This document shows positions 7,484-14,616 of a stretch of DNA of 18,885 bases, one piece after another. The stretch covers positions 1-18,885 of the forward strand of contig JAJFMM010000058.1 of NCBI GenBank assembly GCA_021772165.1, given 5' to 3'. Position 1 is the stretch's first letter. The number at the start of each line of letters is the position of its first letter. Under the pieces are notes generated by a model that was not told the origin of the DNA, did not search any database, and saw nothing but the letters and a program-made list of their open reading frames with translations. This DNA is from Chlamydiota bacterium. Its GTDB lineage: Bacteria; Chlamydiota; Chlamydiia; Chlamydiales; SM23-39. Position numbers and translations under genes: made by a program.

Positions 7484-7879
7484 TTAACAACGCAAAACAG
7501 CTTTCTTAGCTCTTCTTCTACTAGCGGGAACAATCTTTGGTAAGAAATCCTCGCGATTCTTGCGAACGAAGTCGGTAGCTTCTTTGTAAAGAGACATCTC
7601 TCGACCAGATAAGTAAGAGGCTAGCGAAGTGTCAAAGGTGCTTTTACGCACGTCCAGCGCCTCTTGAGCTTTCTTCATCTCTTCATCAATACGCATAAGA
7701 ATGAGCGCCGCAAGCTTTTTGGCTCGCGTCTTTTCTTCAGGATTGCCACGGAGAAACGCGTCTTTAATATCGGGATAGATTTTAAGAGAGGTTCTTAAGA
7801 TCTCCGCAATTCTTTCAATAGAATAGGGGAGATTTGATGCCAGAAGCTTTTCAATCTCTTTGATGTCTATTAAGTACAT
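7484..7879 (-). CDS. Small helical protein of unknown function
   Basis: This is a 131-aa protein that I do not recognise. It is almost entirely helical, with an N-terminal segment MYLIDIKEIEKLL, a middle charged part (EEKTRAKKLAALILMRIDEEMKKAQEAL) and a strongly basic C-terminus (ASRRRAKKAVLRC), without signal peptide or membrane segment. I chose the ATG at 7877-7879 because it has a purine-rich site (GAGAGGGA) just upstream and because a perfect TATAAT lies at 7901-7906 on the same strand. The longer in-frame start at 7930 would lie upstream of that -10. It is the first gene of a likely two-gene operon with the acyl-ACP synthetase fusion, 23 nt downstream. The basic tail could bind nucleic acid or membrane lipid, but this is a guess. 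Confidence 0.75.
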   Translation of the reverse strand: MYLIDIKEIEKLLASNLPYSIERIAEILRTSLKIYPDIKDAFLRGNPEEKTRAKKLAALILMRIDEEMKKAQEALDVRKSTFDTSLASYLSGREMSLYKEATDFVRKNREDFLPKIVPASRRRAKKAVLRC

Positions 7880-7900
7880 TTCCCTCTCTTTGTTAAGTCT

Positions 7901-7906
7901 ATTATA
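7901..7906 (-). promoter_or_regulatory. -10 box (TATAAT) for the 131-aa gene and acyl-ACP synthetase fusion
   Basis: A perfect TATAAT on the minus strand lies 22 nt upstream of the chosen ATG at 7879, predicting a short leader of about 14 nt containing the GAGAGGGA site. The -35 region is poor (TGGATT-like at the proper spacing). The box is part of the string CTATTATAGGGC that recurs at 14620-14631. Confidence 0.55.
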
Positions 7907-8068
7907 GGGCACATATAGTAAAAAATCCACTCTGTAATTAAGGGTTGTTTTGGTTCCTTCTCTTTCTGATGATTGTAAGTCATTGATGGTAAGTTATGTT
8001 CGTTTTAGTGTAGTTTCGATTTTAATTTATCCCGATATTATAAGTTGTTGTGTTTGAGGTGTTTGGTT

Positions 8069-8121
8069 CTGTCCCATTATTGTTTGGAGTTTATTGTTTT
8101 TGTCAATGATTAATGGGATAG
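8069..8121. repeat. 11-bp inverted repeat, possible operator
   Basis: The arms CTGTCCCATTA (8069-8079) and TAATGGGATAG (8111-8121) pair over 11 bp with one G-T mismatch, around a 31-nt T-rich spacer. They lie 67-119 nt upstream of the -35 of the translocator operon. There is no T-run that would make it a terminator. A role in binding a dimeric regulator is inferred from symmetry only. Confidence 0.4.
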
Positions 8122-8187
8122 ATTTTTAAGTTGCTGATTATTAGTATACTTAGCTGGCGTTATTGCTCCGTGTAATTGGACTAACCT

Positions 8188-8216
8188 TTGAATGTTTTAT
8201 TATTTTAGTTTATACT
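8188..8216 (+). promoter_or_regulatory. Sigma70-type promoter of the translocator operon
   Basis: TTGAAT (8188-8193) and TATACT (8211-8216) are separated by exactly 17 nt, close to the main chlamydial sigma66 / bacterial sigma70 consensus. Transcription would start near 8223, giving a leader of about 40 nt. That leader contains a small hairpin (GAGCA 8226-8230, TGCTC 8234-8238) and the AAGGA ribosome site of the first gene. Confidence 0.65.
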
Positions 8217-8262
8217 TGTTTACAGGAGCACTCTGCTCTGAAAGAAAAGAAAAGGAAATAAT

Positions 8263-8679
8263 ATGTCAGTATTAGAAAAAATAGAAGAGATCTTTGGAAA
8301 TCCGGAGAAGTTCAGTCCGGAAAACATGGAGCGCCTCGTACAAGAAACGCTTCACTTTTTTGGCGACTTGAAAGTCAAGTTAGAGTCAAAAGACGAACAG
8401 GTTCGCACTCAGGCACTTGAGACCTCTGAAGCTTTAAAGGAAAAGCTAGAAGAGCAAGCGCTGGTTTTGTGCAAATCGATCGGTATGGATCCAAAGGCCT
8501 TAGAAGATTTTGTCAGCGATCCTTCTCAATTCACTTCAGAAGAGTGGAGTACAATGCAGCAAACAAAAGATGAAATGCAGGCGTTTAAAGCCGAATTGGG
8601 AATAAAACTCAATTCAGAAGCATTAAAGGCTCCAAAAAGAAAAAAACCGAAAACAGTAAAAGAATGGATTGTAGGATAA
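8263..8679 (+). CDS. Small acidic helical protein heading the translocator operon (CT577-like by position)
   Basis: This 138-aa, acidic, helical protein has no signal peptide or membrane segment. Residues 1-35 (EKIEEIFGNPEKFSPENMERLVQETLHFF) and 36-75 look like paired helices. A second acidic segment (DPKALEDFVSDPSQFTSEEW) echoes the first in its NP/DP.KF/QFSxE pattern (NPEKFSPEN and DPSQFTSEE), which suggests an internal duplication. The C-terminus is very basic (KAPKRKKPKTVKEW). In Chlamydia the small hypothetical CT577 lies directly before copB and copD, and this gene may be its counterpart. A chaperone or export-assisting role is inferred only from size, charge and operon. An AAGGA site precedes the ATG. 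The next gene starts 4 nt after its stop. Confidence 0.8.
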   Translation: MSVLEKIEEIFGNPEKFSPENMERLVQETLHFFGDLKVKLESKDEQVRTQALETSEALKEKLEEQALVLCKSIGMDPKALEDFVSDPSQFTSEEWSTMQQTKDEMQAFKAELGIKLNSEALKAPKRKKPKTVKEWIVG

Positions 8680-8682
8680 ATT

Positions 8683-9612
8683 ATGGCAACTATTAATAAT
8701 CAATATAACTCATACACAAGCTCTTCTTCGTTTAGCGACGATGCGATGGAAGCACCTCACGTTTCAGCACAAGCTGCTGCGGCAACTGAAGCTGAAGTAA
8801 ACGGCGGTTCCGCTTTTGGCGGAGTTACTGCACCTAGCGAAGCATCTGCTACCGGCGACCCTACTTGGGATCCGAGCTCTTTATCTTCTACATGGGCCGA
8901 CACGGAAGCTGCCGGTTTAATCTCCTTTTTAGATATGGGAGAAAAATCATACAGTGACGCAAGTGCACCTGCTGTCAGGTGGGCATGGGACAAACTAAAG
9001 CAGATAAGTGCTAAATCGAGTCTTAGCCCTGGCATGAGTGCCGTAGTGACTAAAGTACTTACGATTATGAGCAGCTCAGACCCTGCAGGCGGTTTAAAGG
9101 CTTACTGGGTTGCTACCAATCCTGATGGTACAGATGGTGCTGTTAAAACTGTCTGGGAACTCATCGGAAGCTATACGAAGAGTCCAGGTGCCTTGACTCT
9201 GCCAGGTGACGATGATGGAACTGCACAGTTTCTCGGGTCATGCCTCTTTGCAGACTTTGGTACCCTAGGCGCAGCGAAGATCTCTGATGCAGCGGATGAC
9301 TTTTTTAGTTATACCGTGCCTGGATCCTTTATGGCCCCAGGATCTTACTACTACGCGTTGCAGTCAGCAAATTATCTTACAAAGCAAATCGATCCGGCGA
9401 CAGGTCAAAAGTTTCCTGCGGCCGATCTACCAGCTATCGGAGATATCCTCTGCATAGCCCCTGCGTCTCCTGAGGCGTCGGTGAGTGACTACCAAACGAA
9501 TTTAAAGGCAGCGATGACAGCTGCTAGCACATGGTCTAGCACTTATCAAGCTCTTGTTGAAGGTGAGGCTGACTCCCTTTGGAATGACTATGCAAATCAG
9601 TCATCAGAATAA
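8683..9612 (+). CDS. Unassigned 309-aa protein of the translocator operon, likely T3SS-secreted
   Basis: I do not recognise the family. Residues 1-70 are rich in serine, threonine, alanine and small residues (for example SYTSSSSFSDD), a composition typical of unfolded T3SS secretion signals, and there is no Sec signal peptide. Residues 75-160 hold helices ending in the motif SSSDPAGGL (130-138). Residues 170-260 are glycine- and aromatic-rich (GSYYYALQSANY) with two cysteines. Residues 265-309 form a C-terminal helix. The protein is acidic. It follows the CT577-like gene by 3 nt with an AGGA site from the overlap region, so it is in the same transcript. Secretion and a tip or translocon role are inferences from the operon. 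Confidence 0.85.
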   Translation: MATINNQYNSYTSSSSFSDDAMEAPHVSAQAAAATEAEVNGGSAFGGVTAPSEASATGDPTWDPSSLSSTWADTEAAGLISFLDMGEKSYSDASAPAVRWAWDKLKQISAKSSLSPGMSAVVTKVLTIMSSSDPAGGLKAYWVATNPDGTDGAVKTVWELIGSYTKSPGALTLPGDDDGTAQFLGSCLFADFGTLGAAKISDAADDFFSYTVPGSFMAPGSYYYALQSANYLTKQIDPATGQKFPAADLPAIGDILCIAPASPEASVSDYQTNLKAAMTAASTWSSTYQALVEGEADSLWNDYANQSSE

Positions 9613-9640
9613 TAACAACTCATAATAAAAGGTAATAACA

Positions 9641-11173
9641 ATGAATACGCCACTTTCAAATACGCCGCCAGTTGATGATTCAGCACCTACCAAAGAATGG
9701 AAGGACCTATTTAATAATCCAGCGCCACCTGCTAATTCAGCTTCACCAACTGAAGGCTTTCCTACTCCCGATCCTGAGGATGGAGGACTTCCTAATTGGT
9801 TTAATCAAGATGTGCCCGATAATGTCACGTCCAAGGATATGCTAGATCCTTTTAAATATCCGGGACATGACGTCTCAACGAAACTCTATCGCATGATTGA
9901 GTGGATGCAGGACAATCCTTCGAATAAAACTGCCCCACAAATGTTTCTGCTTTTTCTCTCTAAATTGGATAAACCGGGTGGTGTTTTCTCGAAGTATCCT
10001 GACTTGTTGAATCAGGTCATGAGCATTAAGAGCAATGGAGACGCTGGCGGACTTTCTATCATTACTGAAATCCTCCAGGTTCAGGCTCAGCAGAACTACT
10101 TCGATGGTGGGAATAAAGATACTTATGAAAACTTCATCAAGTCCCTTTTTCCTGGCAACGGTAAGTCCGGCGGTGATCCGCTTCATGATGCAGTACAGGA
10201 TAGTTTTACTATGATCGATGGATCTTGGGCCGCCTTTTTGAAACAGTATCAAGGCACTGATGGAAAACCGATCTACACAGAAGACCAGTTCAACATCATT
10301 GCGAGTGGAGCTTGGGGAAATTTCATCGCGAGCGCCGATATTCACCATACCGCTTCAGAAGGTGGCTGGAAGAGTCACATGATGAAGTCGATGATCGATC
10401 AACTTTCGAAGAAAGAAATTTTTAAGAGTAACCCTTTGCTTCTTCTGATGTTGCTGATCATGTTGACATCTGATGCCTCCACCTCAGATGAGGTTGGCGG
10501 TTACGGAGCAACATCTAATTGGCTCAAAAAGAGAACGGGTGACATGAGTACCATTACTTCTCAGTGGGGTACTAAATTTGCATCGGGTGATGATGCGCAT
10601 GCATGGATGAACAAGCTTGAGATGCTCAAGTTCCGAGTGGACTATTCTCCAATGGCAAAAGGTATTAAATCGCAGATTGATTCGCAGATTGGATCGATCC
10701 TGAATACCCAAGCGGTGAATAGTACCGGACAACCAATGTTTATGGCCGATGGTAAGACACCGATTACGCTTCAAGACCTCAATGATGGTTATACGGATAA
10801 CACCGTTTCTCCTCCTGTAGTGTACCCTGCTGGTTCGGCGGCTGTTCATAAAGAGCTGCAAGACTCACTGAATGCATTCTTACCTAACCCTGGTGCAATG
10901 GTGGGAGTAGTAGATTCTAAAGGCGCTCCGGTGATCGGTCCTGATGGAAAACAGGAGATGCAACCAGCTCCAGTTCCTCCTGAATACCAGAAATTTATGG
11001 ATAACTTGAAAGCTGCTTCGACTTCTTTTTCCGATCAGTCTCAAGTCGTAGCACAGAACATTAGTCAGTTGTCGAGTCAAGCGCAGCAACAGGAGAGTTT
11101 CCTAAGCAAGTTCTTGACGGATGATATTGTAGGAATGGAAAAGGTCTCTGTTCAGCATCAGACAACTACATAA
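9641..11173 (+). CDS. Unassigned 510-aa protein of the translocator operon, likely T3SS-secreted
   Basis: I do not recognise the family. The first 70 residues are proline-, asparagine- and serine-rich and lack a Sec signal. Residues 75-150 are helical and contain MFLLFLSKLDKPGGVFSKY and the motif SNGDAGGL (131-138), which loosely echoes SSSDPAGGL in the preceding protein. A short hydrophobic run (NPLLLLMLLIMLTSD, 264-278) is too short for a standard membrane helix. Residues 355-440 are proline/glycine-rich with repeated short turns (VIGPDGKQ, FMADGKTP). Residues 446-492 form a glutamine/serine-rich coiled coil (NISQLSSQAQQQESFL). The AAAGGTAATAA site before the ATG resembles those of two other genes in this operon. 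An extracellular T3SS structural or tip-associated part is possible, but nothing in the sequence proves it. Confidence 0.85.
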   Translation: MNTPLSNTPPVDDSAPTKEWKDLFNNPAPPANSASPTEGFPTPDPEDGGLPNWFNQDVPDNVTSKDMLDPFKYPGHDVSTKLYRMIEWMQDNPSNKTAPQMFLLFLSKLDKPGGVFSKYPDLLNQVMSIKSNGDAGGLSIITEILQVQAQQNYFDGGNKDTYENFIKSLFPGNGKSGGDPLHDAVQDSFTMIDGSWAAFLKQYQGTDGKPIYTEDQFNIIASGAWGNFIASADIHHTASEGGWKSHMMKSMIDQLSKKEIFKSNPLLLLMLLIMLTSDASTSDEVGGYGATSNWLKKRTGDMSTITSQWGTKFASGDDAHAWMNKLEMLKFRVDYSPMAKGIKSQIDSQIGSILNTQAVNSTGQPMFMADGKTPITLQDLNDGYTDNTVSPPVVYPAGSAAVHKELQDSLNAFLPNPGAMVGVVDSKGAPVIGPDGKQEMQPAPVPPEYQKFMDNLKAASTSFSDQSQVVAQNISQLSSQAQQQESFLSKFLTDDIVGMEKVSVQHQTTT

Positions 11174-11213
11174 GATAAAGTAATAATAGTTTTTATTAAT
11201 AAAATTTGTGTTT

Positions 11214-11244
11214 AGAAGCGGATGTCTTAGCGACTTCTGCTTCT
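11214..11244 (+). other. Hairpin in the 97-nt spacer before the 170-aa gene
   Basis: AGAAGCGGA (11214-11222) pairs with TTCTGCTTCT (ending 11244) over 9 bp including one G-U, leaving a 13-nt loop. There is no T-run after it, so it is not a normal terminator. Such a structure could stabilise or process the transcript between the 510-aa and 170-aa genes. The spacer otherwise contains only AT-rich sequence and the GAGGTAATAAT ribosome site. Confidence 0.4.
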
Positions 11245-11270
11245 GAGTGTAAAACAAATGAGGTAATAAT

Positions 11271-11783
11271 ATGACAATGAATCCTACTTCGAAAACAGCT
11301 ACTTCGGATACACCGGATGTGGCAGACAGTGCTGCAAAGGCGCTTCAATCTGTTTTAGATAAACAGATCCTAGCAAATCCTGAGAACGCGACGATTGGGG
11401 GCATAGGCTCTGCTGTAGCGGCGATCTGTTTGTTCATTCAAGCGATCAATGATCTACAGCGTGTTATGTCTGAAAAAGCGAGTGCTTTAGCTACGCTTAC
11501 GTCAGGCTATTCTGATGCTGAAAACAAACAGCTAGGAGAAGATCTAGGTGCGATCCAGGCTGTTCAAGATGCAACAAAGGATGGAGGACTCGCTCTTCAG
11601 AAGGCGCAGAGTCAGTATTCGACGCATCAGACCTCTTACAATAACGTCCAGCAGGGGCCGCAATCCATGACATCGGCTTGGCAGAGCGCCGTCGGAAACA
11701 TTGGACAGGCGACAACGACTGACTTCCAGAACTTAGGTCAGCTTATTGCCATCTTCTCTCACCTAGCAGCACTCTTACAATAA
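11271..11783 (+). CDS. Unassigned 170-aa helical protein, possible needle-tip/filament-type T3SS substrate
   Basis: This is a small protein with a serine/threonine-rich start (1-20), a hydrophobic helix at about 43-60 (GGIGSAVAAICLFIQAIND), then long polar helices (60-120, DLQRVMSEKASALATL... and DLGAIQAVQDATK...) and a C-terminal amphipathic helix ending exactly at the terminus (FQNLGQLIAIFSHLAALLQ). This helix-rich layout with a conserved-looking hydrophobic C-terminus is common in T3SS needle, tip and EspA-like filament proteins, which polymerise through C-terminal helices. No family signature can be named, so the role is inference. It is preceded by a GAGGTAATAAT site and sits directly before the translocator genes, where other T3SSs often place the tip protein. 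Confidence 0.8.
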   Translation: MTMNPTSKTATSDTPDVADSAAKALQSVLDKQILANPENATIGGIGSAVAAICLFIQAINDLQRVMSEKASALATLTSGYSDAENKQLGEDLGAIQAVQDATKDGGLALQKAQSQYSTHQTSYNNVQQGPQSMTSAWQSAVGNIGQATTTDFQNLGQLIAIFSHLAALLQ

Positions 11784-11900
11784 GGTAGAACGGATGGAAA
11801 TAGCACGGTCAGACAAATAATAAAGTTAATCAAGGGTCAGCTCAGCTCACACAAGGTTCAGCAACCCACATATAATAAAAGCCTAAATTAAGGAGAAATT
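11784..11900 (+). other. 117-nt spacer before the translocator pair, with a TATAAT
   Basis: A TATAAT lies at 11871-11876, about 25 nt before the copB-like ATG, but the region 16-18 nt upstream (CACACA) is a poor -35. It also has two near copies of GGTCAGC/GGTTCAGC. It may hold a weak internal promoter for the two translocator genes, or simply be an AT-rich leader. The AAGGAGAAATT ribosome site ends it. Confidence 0.3.
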
Positions 11901-13685
11901 ATGGCAACAGCACAAACAATTAACTATTCTCCGCTGAGTCTTACAGCGGGATCCGTCGCGATGACAGGTCAGGATAGCCTATCTAAGAAAAGCAAGGGGA
12001 CAAGCTCCGATGCTACAAGTTCGAACTCTTCAAAGAGTCGCATCGTATCTTTGACCAGTGCAGCTCCCACTCTGATAAAGAAGAGTGAAGATAAGAAGCT
12101 TTCTGATCTGAACAATTTGCTTACAAGTTCTCTTAATTTGCTTGAAAAAGCTGAAAAGAACAAAGGCGATACGAAGGAATTGACTCAACAGGTCAAGGTT
12201 CTTTTTTCCAAACTATCTGCTTTGGTTAGCAAAGATTTTCCTAAAGCTAAAGAAGCCTTTGAAACTTTAACGAACACGTTTACGGATATGATCGAGAATG
12301 GTCCTTCCAAAACAGATTCGAACAAGGTCATCCAGGATATTCAATCGGCGCTCCCACAATTAAAGAGCTTCGTTGATACAGAGCTTTCTGCTCCATTGGC
12401 AGCAAGTGCTAAGCCGGTGATCGATAGTCTTTCTAAGACTGTTGAATCGAAGGATTCTACTGATGAAACAAAAACAGACGAAGCTAAAACAGCGTCTACA
12501 ACAGATGACGAGAAAGCTAAAGAGAGCTTGGTTCAAGCACTCATTATGATGATCAGGCTCGTTCAGGCATTGGAAGCAGCGGTTGCTCAAAATCAGGGGA
12601 CTGAGTCCAAAATAACTAGCGCACTTGGAGACAAGTTGAGCAAAGTTATGGCAGCGATGAACGAAGAGTCTCTGAAAAAATGCGAAGATCTAAACGAGAA
12701 AATTCAAGCCGCAAAACATGCTAGTTTCTGGCAGAAGATCGGTATGGACATTCTCGGAGCGATCCTCGTTGTAGTGGTCTCTCTTGTAGCAGGTCCTATT
12801 GCTGGTATGATTGCAGCTACTCTCTTTGTCATGCAGGCGACAGGTGTTACGAACAAGATGTTCTCTGCTATCCATAGTCCTATCGGCCGTTTCTTTGCTG
12901 AATTAGGCTTTGCTCTTGCAGTAGGTCTGGCAGGTGGCGGTCTTCAAGCTCTTGCAGAAAGTGCGTCCTCTATGGCTGTTGTAGGTGGCGAGGTTACTGC
13001 CAAAGCCGGTGCTGATGCTATCAGTGATGGTGTAGAAATTGAGATGGGCTCACTGGGTCGTTCTCTCGCTGAAGAAGAAGGCGGAGAAGAATTGGATAAT
13101 GTGGCTTCTAAAGAAGGTTCATCCGCCGCTAAGTCAGCTTCATCAAAAGTAGGTCAAGTAGCTTTTGGTGCAGGTTCTCAAGCTCTGTTGAACACAAGCG
13201 CTATGATGGATCTAGCTGAAGCGATCATGGATGATCCAAAAGGTAAAAAAGACGCTACAAAGTGGTTGGGTTTTGCCCTCAGTTTGATAGCAGCTATTGC
13301 ATCGGCCGGCGTGTCTATGAAGATGAATTCATCTTCGCTCATAAGCAGCGTTGAAGGTGCTTCGGAATCAGGATCTAAGCTGACTGCAGCCTTGAAGATG
13401 CTACCAAAAATACTATCCGCGTTAGGACTCGGCGCTGCCGGTTTCTCAGGATGGTTCGGTTATAAAGCAGGTGAGGCTAAGCAAGATCAAGCCTCTATCG
13501 TTAAAGATCAGGGTCCAATCGCGGCCATGATCGCCATGCTCAAGCAGTTGAACTCATTTAACCTGAGTTCTGCTCAAAGCGCGACCCAGATGACACAACA
13601 ATCTTTGGGAATGCTTCAAGCAAGTAGTACCGGTTGGGCGACTTTAGCCGAACCTGGAACAGTAGCCGCTCAAGTACTAGCATAA
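11901..13685 (+). CDS. CopB/SctE-like hydrophobic T3SS translocator
   Basis: This 594-aa protein is probably the major pore-forming translocator inserted into the host membrane. Residues 1-55 are Ser/Thr-rich and unfolded. Residues 60-110 and 205-270 are predicted coiled-coil helices. The hydrophobic centre has the first membrane segment at about 284-313 (GAILVVVVSLVAGPIAGMIAATLFVMQ) and a second at about 330-352. Further glycine/alanine-rich hydrophobic stretches lie at 455-472 and 501-517. An acidic interval (EEEGGEELDNVAS) lies between. This is the architecture of the YopB/IpaB/SipB/CopB family: N-terminal coiled coils, a paired transmembrane hairpin and a C-terminal helical tail. It is longer than chlamydial CopB (about 490 aa), and the extra C-terminal hydrophobic pair is unusual. 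The AAGGAG site is strong. The CopD-like gene follows 29 nt downstream. Confidence 0.8.
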   Translation: MATAQTINYSPLSLTAGSVAMTGQDSLSKKSKGTSSDATSSNSSKSRIVSLTSAAPTLIKKSEDKKLSDLNNLLTSSLNLLEKAEKNKGDTKELTQQVKVLFSKLSALVSKDFPKAKEAFETLTNTFTDMIENGPSKTDSNKVIQDIQSALPQLKSFVDTELSAPLAASAKPVIDSLSKTVESKDSTDETKTDEAKTASTTDDEKAKESLVQALIMMIRLVQALEAAVAQNQGTESKITSALGDKLSKVMAAMNEESLKKCEDLNEKIQAAKHASFWQKIGMDILGAILVVVVSLVAGPIAGMIAATLFVMQATGVTNKMFSAIHSPIGRFFAELGFALAVGLAGGGLQALAESASSMAVVGGEVTAKAGADAISDGVEIEMGSLGRSLAEEEGGEELDNVASKEGSSAAKSASSKVGQVAFGAGSQALLNTSAMMDLAEAIMDDPKGKKDATKWLGFALSLIAAIASAGVSMKMNSSSLISSVEGASESGSKLTAALKMLPKILSALGLGAAGFSGWFGYKAGEAKQDQASIVKDQGPIAAMIAMLKQLNSFNLSSAQSATQMTQQSLGMLQASSTGWATLAEPGTVAAQVLA

Positions 13686-13714
13686 AACTTAAAAAATTAT
13701 AAGGAGTAAACATT

Positions 13715-14557
13715 ATGTCACTTTCACAAATCATAGCGGGCCCAGGTAGCATTATCGAAGCCTCTAAAGAACAATTCGACTCAGCAATGCTTAAAATGAT
13801 CATGAATCAGGATAAGCAACAGCAAGACTCTATCAAGGAGATGACTGTAGAAGCATCAAAGCAGACAGAAGCTACGATCCAGTCTTTCGATGATCAAGCA
13901 TCAGCTTTGAAAACGCAAGGTACGTTTGCCATCGCAGGCGCAGCAACTTCTTTCGGAATGGCTGCCGGGATGTATGGACTTTCAGTCTATCAGAGTCGCG
14001 GTGTTAATAATATAGACGAACAGATAGAGAACATCACTGACTACCGTGCCCGAGTTACTAATACAGAGCCTGAGACAGCAGAAATTGTTCCGGGTGCTAA
14101 GACAGATTCACAGCTGAAAATCAAATTAGAAGAAGAAGCTGCTGTCATGAAGGGTCAAGGAAAGCCATCGGCATTCCAGGAAAAAGCAAGCAGTAGGCTT
14201 GTTGTTAAAGCTCAAGACAATCGAGAACTTTCTCTAAAACATGCAGATGAGCTCAGAGAACAAGCCCTGGTGAATCGCAAGACTGCATCAGATAAGGTAC
14301 AAAACTCACAAACTACTGCTGGTCAAGTAGTTCAGCCACTCAACAATACTCTTGATGGTGTTGGAAAGATGCTGTCTGCAGAAGACACGAAGTCGCAAGG
14401 AGAGCAAGAAGCTCTTAAAACGATCTTTGGCATGCTGGTTGAAAGTTGGAAGGCGAATAGAGACACTAGCTCGTCAGTTATCCAAACAGTTCAGCAAATG
14501 CTCTCTCAGGTCAACTCGACAACCAATACGGTTTTCGGAGCAGACTCTAGAGCGTAA
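13715..14557 (+). CDS. CopD/SctB-like minor T3SS translocator
   Basis: This 280-aa protein has a single hydrophobic segment at residues 69-92 (GTFAIAGAATSFGMAAGMYGLSVY) between helical, charged regions. Residues 14-65 are helix/coiled coil with many glutamines. Residues 95-190 contain an acidic stretch and a probable coiled coil. Residues 205-280 form a C-terminal helical part rich in serine and glutamine. One membrane helix, position right after the copB-like gene and size fit the YopD/IpaC/CopD partner that forms the hetero-oligomeric translocon. Chlamydial CopD is longer (about 440 aa), so this could be a reduced version. The AAGGAG site is strong, and the operon ends with an intrinsic terminator 27 nt after the stop. 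Confidence 0.75.
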   Translation: MSLSQIIAGPGSIIEASKEQFDSAMLKMIMNQDKQQQDSIKEMTVEASKQTEATIQSFDDQASALKTQGTFAIAGAATSFGMAAGMYGLSVYQSRGVNNIDEQIENITDYRARVTNTEPETAEIVPGAKTDSQLKIKLEEEAAVMKGQGKPSAFQEKASSRLVVKAQDNRELSLKHADELREQALVNRKTASDKVQNSQTTAGQVVQPLNNTLDGVGKMLSAEDTKSQGEQEALKTIFGMLVESWKANRDTSSSVIQTVQQMLSQVNSTTNTVFGADSRA

Positions 14558-14583
14558 TAATTTTACTTTTTTCTTTTCTTTGG

Positions 14584-14616
14584 CTGTCACCCCCTCGGGG
14601 GTGGCAGTTTTTTTTT
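14584..14616 (+). terminator. Intrinsic terminator of the translocator operon
   Basis: CTGTCACCCC (14584-14593) pairs with GGGGTGGCAG (14598-14607) over 10 bp with one G-U, closed by a 4-nt loop and followed directly by nine T residues (14608-14616). It works in the plus direction only, since no T-run lies on the other side. Confidence 0.92.

Larger units (their letters stand above)
7880..8262. promoter_or_regulatory. AT-rich divergent intergenic region (383 nt)
   Basis: No gene is visible in this stretch. It separates the minus-strand lipid genes from the plus-strand translocator operon. It holds a minus-strand TATAAT (7901-7906), a motif AAGTCATTGATGGT (7977-7990) with a near copy upstream of the 441-aa gene, an 11-bp inverted repeat (8069-8079 and 8111-8121), the plus-strand promoter (8188-8216) and a short hairpin in the leader (8226-8238). 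The size and number of symmetric motifs suggest regulated transcription. Confidence 0.6.

Noticed and set aside
7880..7930. A longer in-frame start (ATG at 7930) for the small gene at 7484-7879
   Set aside because: The extension would start upstream of a perfect TATAAT at 7901-7906 and lacks a ribosome site, while the ATG at 7879 has GAGAGGGA upstream.
9875..11089. Minus-strand open frames inside the 510-aa gene
   Set aside because: They show Arg/Leu/Ser-rich antisense composition without ribosome sites, while the plus frame is continuous and in operon context.
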